Part shown: positions 59,839 through 64,000 of the stretch, piece by piece | How the letters are laid out: each line of letters opens with the position of its first letter | Position numbering within the stretch: the stretch's first letter is position 1 | Assembly (NCBI GenBank): GCA_002794735.1 | Contig: NBAZ01000015.1 | Location: 248,001-312,000 of the forward strand | Length of the DNA stretch: 64,000 nucleotides | From: Pyrrhoderma lamaoense | Lineage: Eukaryota > Basidiomycota > Agaricomycetes > Hymenochaetales > Hymenochaetaceae | Reading direction: 5' to 3' | The notes under the pieces: model-generated | Database searches by the model: none | Told to the model about the DNA's origin: nothing | What the model saw: only the letters and a program-made list of their open reading frames with translations | Position numbers and translations under genes: made by a program

Positions 59839-61056
59839 TTACGCTGAAGAACCTTCGCCATCTCCAAATCTCCATTTCCAGACCCTGTCGTATGCATCCC
59901 ATACAGTCCCAAATACTTTTTCTCTGAGTTGAGTAAGCCAAAGCGGACTTCTTCCATCTTTGTCGGAGAAAGGCTTCCCGAGCAACACAATTCCAATTAG
60001 AATGGGTGCACAAAACCCGAGTAGAAGGGCGCGCCCAACTTTCTGCCTAAAGCTGACTACGGCGTAAGCATTGAGCTCGTTGAGATATTTTATATATGGT
60101 TTAGGGAGGGCATGTTCTATCGATTTGTCTCGTCAATATCTACTTCCATGTATAGATTGAAAGGAACTTGCCTTTTGCACCGTCGCGTATAAGAGTTAAG
60201 TATCGTAGCGAGGGATATCCAACTGTTTCGCGTGTTCTCTTTTTCGGAGCACAGAGGGTGAAAACTTTGAGTGATTTACCCGTAACTTTTAACTTTGCCT
60301 CCTTGTCTCCCCTTCATCGCTTTCTGTCGATGACGGTGAAAGCTCGTGTGCTTCAACAGAAACCATCTCATAGCTCGACCCTCCTCCCTCAGTCGCCAGT
60401 ATCTGAGCAAAATCATTCGGAGTCACAAGGTACGCAACTCCGATGAGAGCACCCTTACCAGTCCACGGTCCATTCAAATGTATGTATCCTTCATCATCTG
60501 GCTTGAAATGACTATGAACAGTTCGGACGGTAAGGTTAACGTCTACACTTGATTTCTTGTCCATAAGATGGACAACGTTTCCATTCGAATCCTTTGGCGC
60601 TTCAAGCTCGGACTCGGCGAACCTAGTATTTGCGAAACGCGGTTCAACATAAGGAATCCCAGGAAGGTCAAAGGTCAACTCCAATCCGGGGATAAAAACA
60701 TTCTTCTGATCAAGAGGCTTAATCCCGCGTCTGCCTTTGAATACTTTTGAATTGAGATTTGAACCGTATGCCAGGTACCATATCGGTTCTTCTTCTTCTG
60801 TAACATCGACTCCGAAACTGGGATTTATGGCATCCGCAGACGTCTTTGATTCCGAAATTTTCTTCTCCTCTGAGTTTGGCTCTACCGTGGCATGGTTTTG
60901 AGCGATGGCGGCTGCAAGAAGTACTGCATTGTTTTTACTCGAAGTTGGGGAGGATACGACTAGTTCGGAGTCCTCCAAATTGTCCATCGAAACGATTCCA
61001 AGTAAAACAAGATATCTCCAACTGTGAATGACGTCGGCGGATTTTATTCTTGCCAT
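59839..61056 (-). CDS. Gamma-glutamylcyclotransferase-like protein with a C-terminal membrane segment
   Basis: Two exons on the minus strand: 61056-60172 and 60116-59839, joined by a GC-AG intron (G/GCAAGT). After about 90 residues with a weakly hydrophobic start (RYLVLLGIV), the domain begins WYLAYGSNLNSKVFKGRRG, the substrate-binding YGSNL motif of the AIG2/GGCT fold, and continues GLELTFDLPGIPYVEPRFAN, LMDKKSSVDVNLTV, GKGALIGVAYLVTPNDFAQI and LATEGGGSSYEMVSVEAHEL, where the Glu after AT is the likely catalytic acid. The second exon gives EHALPKPYIKYLNELNAYAV and one membrane helix (ALLLGFCAPILIGIVLL). Such enzymes release 5-oxoproline from gamma-glutamyl substrates in glutathione turnover. 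One base is missing at the CCCC (plus strand) 60309-60312; with it the product is 387 residues. Confidence 0.82.
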
Positions 61057-62303
61057 GTCTCAAACTGATGTGTATATATATTAATGAGTGTTTACTGCGT
61101 GAAAGGAGAATATTTCCTAAGCCGAAACGCTTACGTCTCTACCCACTAAAATGATGACGAAGGCCGATCATGAACTTCAATAAACTGGGTGAACCGAGGT
61201 TGAAACACGTCGCTGTATTATATAATATCCCGCCACAAGCACTGGTATGACTAATGGTAGTTACTAGTTAGGTCATATTTTATCTGAAAAAATTGGTGAA
61301 ACTCTGGTTGTTGTATTATATATAGTAAAAAGCGTGCGAATGTGCGTTTGAAGAAGAAAAGGAGTTGACTTGACTTTGCTGTCGATTCAACGATCTCAGA
61401 AGTCGACCTCAAGAGTACACAGTTGGACCTTGCTACCCAAAGAAAAAAACTCTAGGAAATTCTACTATCTATAGTTAGTTATTCGTACAATTGTGGCGTT
61501 AAACATAATTCTCGAGGAGATGGATCCGTCACTCAAAGTCTCTTATCGAGAAGTATTGCAACTAGCTAGTACCGACGCTCCTTGAAGCACACTACTCAAA
61601 GCGATTTCAACGCAAACTTGGTACTAGCTTAAGTTTCGTCTTTTTCATATACTGAATTTCTAAAGCAACAGTGACAATGGACTGAAAAACTAGTGTTATC
61701 TCCCTTTTTCTCCCAATAAACCTCAAGAGTATGTATTGATACGCGTAACAATGGGCTTTGCTTCGTCTCATTATTTGTCATTGGGTAAAATCATAATCCC
61801 ATGAATATTTTTGTAAGTGATAGCCGTTTCTCCGTCGCAGAGCATCATACAACGGCTCTTACGAGGCGTTAGAAATCCTTGAGAAAAGTGTCAGTCATTA
61901 TTTGAAAATCGAATATTCAATATCGAAACGTATCTCGACATTGAGAATGATCAGGTACTTATATCCTTTCTGGATTATTATTACACATAAGCGTCTGTCC
62001 CTTAATTTAATTTACCACGTCTGAGGTCGCTTTTCATTGTAACGGTCTGTGACCTATGGTTTATTTATGGCACGAGTTAGAATATTCTCTCGTAGGCATT
62101 CTGGTGTTAATTATTTGTGGTACTCCATACGTCGAATAGAGGATATATTTAAACCTTAACATAAATCCCGAAGCAACGCGGTGTTTATGCGACCTTCATA
62201 TATCTTTGCTCCGTGGGGAACATCCTCCATTTTATAAGATAGGACGAATCCCTTCGCATAATAACACCCTCTTTCTGTGTTCATATATCTAACGCTAGCA
62301 CTT
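61057..62303. other. Intergenic divergent promoter region
   Basis: About 1.2 kb between divergent genes, AT-rich, no supported gene. Confidence 0.5.
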
Positions 62304-64000
62304 ATGGCTGTCAAACCCACTGCTACCAATTCAGAACCATCGACCAACCTTCCAGATCTCTACGAAGCGTCCATTTCTGAACTTCAATCCGGATTACAAG
62401 CTGGCGCTTTTACTAGTGTGGATCTAATCAAGGTTTATATGTCAAGCATCAAAGTAAACGCACCATTAACTGATATGCATAGGCTTACTTTGCTCGAATA
62501 GAAGAAGTCAATCACCAAGGACCAGCTCTGCATGCAGTCATCGAAACTAATCCTAGTGCTTTGGCTCAGGCCGCTGAACTAGATGCCGAGCGCAAAGTAA
62601 CAGGAGCTCGAAGCGCCCTACATGGTATTCCAATTATCCTCAAAGATAACATCGCCACAGAGGCCAGTGAAGGCAAGTCCTTCCAGAAAGTATGAACGAT
62701 ACTACTTGATGATTTATAATCATAACTAAATGTATAAACCTGGTGAATATAGGCATGAACACTACCTGTGGCTCGTTTGCTTTGCTTGGGTCCATTGTTC
62801 CTCGTGATGCAACCGTTTCTGCTAAGCTACGCTCCGCAGGTGCTATTCTTCTTGGCAAAGCGTCCTTGAGCGAATGGGCGAACTTCCGCGGGCGTGTCCC
62901 TTCAGGATTTTCTGGCCGAGGAGGTCAATGTACTTCACCCTACCTCCCTAATGCTGATCCCTCGGGATCAAGTTCTGGAAGTGCAGTGTGTACCGCTATC
63001 GGTCTTGCTGCTGCTGCTTTGGGAACGGAAACAAATGGCTCGATCGTGTGTCCTTGTAGTAGGAATAATATAGTAGGAATAAAACCTACCGTTGGATTAA
63101 CATCACGAGCTGGAGGTACGTATGCTACGTAATCATTCATACTTCCTATTCCCAGTCATTTCAAGTGTTGCACATGATAAAGGGTGGACGAAGTAATGTC
63201 TAGATTGGTCAGACAAGCTAAATGGCATCTTTTACTTTCTAGTTATACCAATATCTTACCACCAAGATACTATAGGCCCAATGGCCCGATCTGTCGCAGA
63301 CGCCGCAACTATTCTCACTGTGATATCAGGAAAAGACCCACTTGATAACTTCACTCTTTCTCAACCTGACACTGTTCCGGACTTTTCGAAAGCGCTAAAC
63401 CCGAATGCATTACAAGGTGCTCGACTTGGTATTCCCCGATTGTTTCAAGGATCCGATCCAAACGTCCTAGCAGCGTTCAATGCTTCCGTAGAAATAATTA
63501 GAGGACTCGGAGCAACCATAGGTTTGTACTCTTTCGTATTCATATAGTGAATTGGGAAAGTAATCATACGAATGACATTTTTTGTGTTTCTTTCCTCTGA
63601 TAATCTAGTTGACCCGGCAGACTTCCCGAATGCAACAGAAATGAAACAAAGTGGGGCAGAGAAGATCGTGGTTACAACTGACTTCAAAGTTGATGTAAAC
63701 AAGTACATTTCTGAGTTAATCGAAGTCCCGACGGGAGTGAAAAATCTTGCGGATCTGATCCAATTCAACATAGACCATGCCGATAAGGAGCTAATATCTC
63801 CTTTCTATACTGACCAGTCTCAGTAAGTAGTCCGAAAGGATATGTCTAAAATGTATGTCTGATCATATCTTTCCTTTCTTACTTTACGAATATATAGATT
63901 CGTCGCGTCGGAGAACTCAACAGTCGACGATACTTACTTTGAAGCCATATCAGAAAAACTAAGATTAGGTCGAACCCAAGGGATTGATGCAACACTCCAA
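62304..64000 (+). CDS. Amidase-signature family enzyme (right end outside window)
   Basis: Exons: 62304-62432, 62483-62672, 62753-63115, 63243-63521, 63609-63822 and 63898 to beyond the window. Start MAVKPTATNSEPSTNLPDLY is the first ATG in frame. Signature parts: HGIPIILKDNIATEASEGMN (catalytic Lys in ILKDN), NTTCGSFALLGSIVPRDATV, ASLSEWANFRGRVP, DPSGSSSGSAVCTAIGLAAA (cis-Ser), LGTETNGSIVCPCSRNNIVG (nucleophilic Ser in NGSIV), GIKPTVGLTSRAG and PMARSVADAATILTVISGKD. The Ser-cisSer-Lys triad is complete, so it should hydrolyse an amide bond; the substrate is not predictable. No signal peptide is evident. The second intron has a GC donor (G/GCAAGT) confirmed by the EGMNTT junction. No frame break was seen. 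Confidence 0.9.

Noticed and set aside
1..64000. tRNA genes
   Set aside because: Eye search for B-box sequences on both strands found only matches inside coding exons or without a cloverleaf. The one A/B-box pair is within the SINE-like insert and does not fold as a tRNA. A tRNAscan run would settle it.

Overview
This window is genomic DNA of a filamentous or dimorphic basidiomycete fungus, most likely Agaricomycotina. The evidence is dense small genes with many 35-120 nt GT-AG introns, CTAAC-like branch points before the acceptors, and a set of recognisable eukaryotic genes. These include ATG22, SUMO, BET2, a POLE3/DPB4 histone-fold subunit, a p24 cargo receptor, a GH5 exo-beta-1,3-glucanase, a Rua1-C-type zinc-binding regulator and an amidase. 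Species was not determined. No tRNA, rRNA or CRISPR was recognised.

Layout. 1-10.1 kb: a tandem segmental duplication (two units of about 4.6-4.7 kb plus a partial third), each full unit carrying one HMG-box transcription factor gene. 12.2-15.6 kb: Rua1-C-like regulator. 17.3-18.4 kb: p24 protein. 20.4-22.5 kb: unknown basic/proline-rich protein. 23.4-25.5 kb: ATG22. 26.0-27.0 kb: SUMO. 28.5-30.8 kb: BET2. 31.7-34.4 kb: membrane-anchored exo-beta-1,3-glucanase. 36.2-36.9 kb: a MITE with terminal inverted repeats and target-site duplication. 37.6-56.4 kb: a lineage-specific block of three paralogous glycosylated membrane proteins interleaved with four protein-kinase-like genes and a fifth kinase fragment. 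57.0-61.1 kb: a conserved DPRGW-motif protein, the POLE3/DPB4 subunit and a gamma-glutamylcyclotransferase-like protein with a C-terminal membrane segment. 62.3 kb to the end: an amidase cut by the window edge.

The main technical observation is that at least seven independent, apparently single-copy conserved genes need one extra base in a short homopolymer to keep their family reading frame, and in every case the base is missing, not added. With those bases allowed for, splice phases close exactly in every one of these genes. This looks like systematic homopolymer contraction in the assembly. It means the apparent frameshifts in the duplicated HMG, kinase and membrane-protein genes should not be taken as pseudogenisation without read-level checks.

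The most biologically interesting parts are the 37.6-56.4 kb cluster (inverted pair duplication, shared palindromic promoter element, a conversion-like tract between two membrane-protein paralogues), the HMG-box tandem array, and two microexons, of which one is only 5 nt long.
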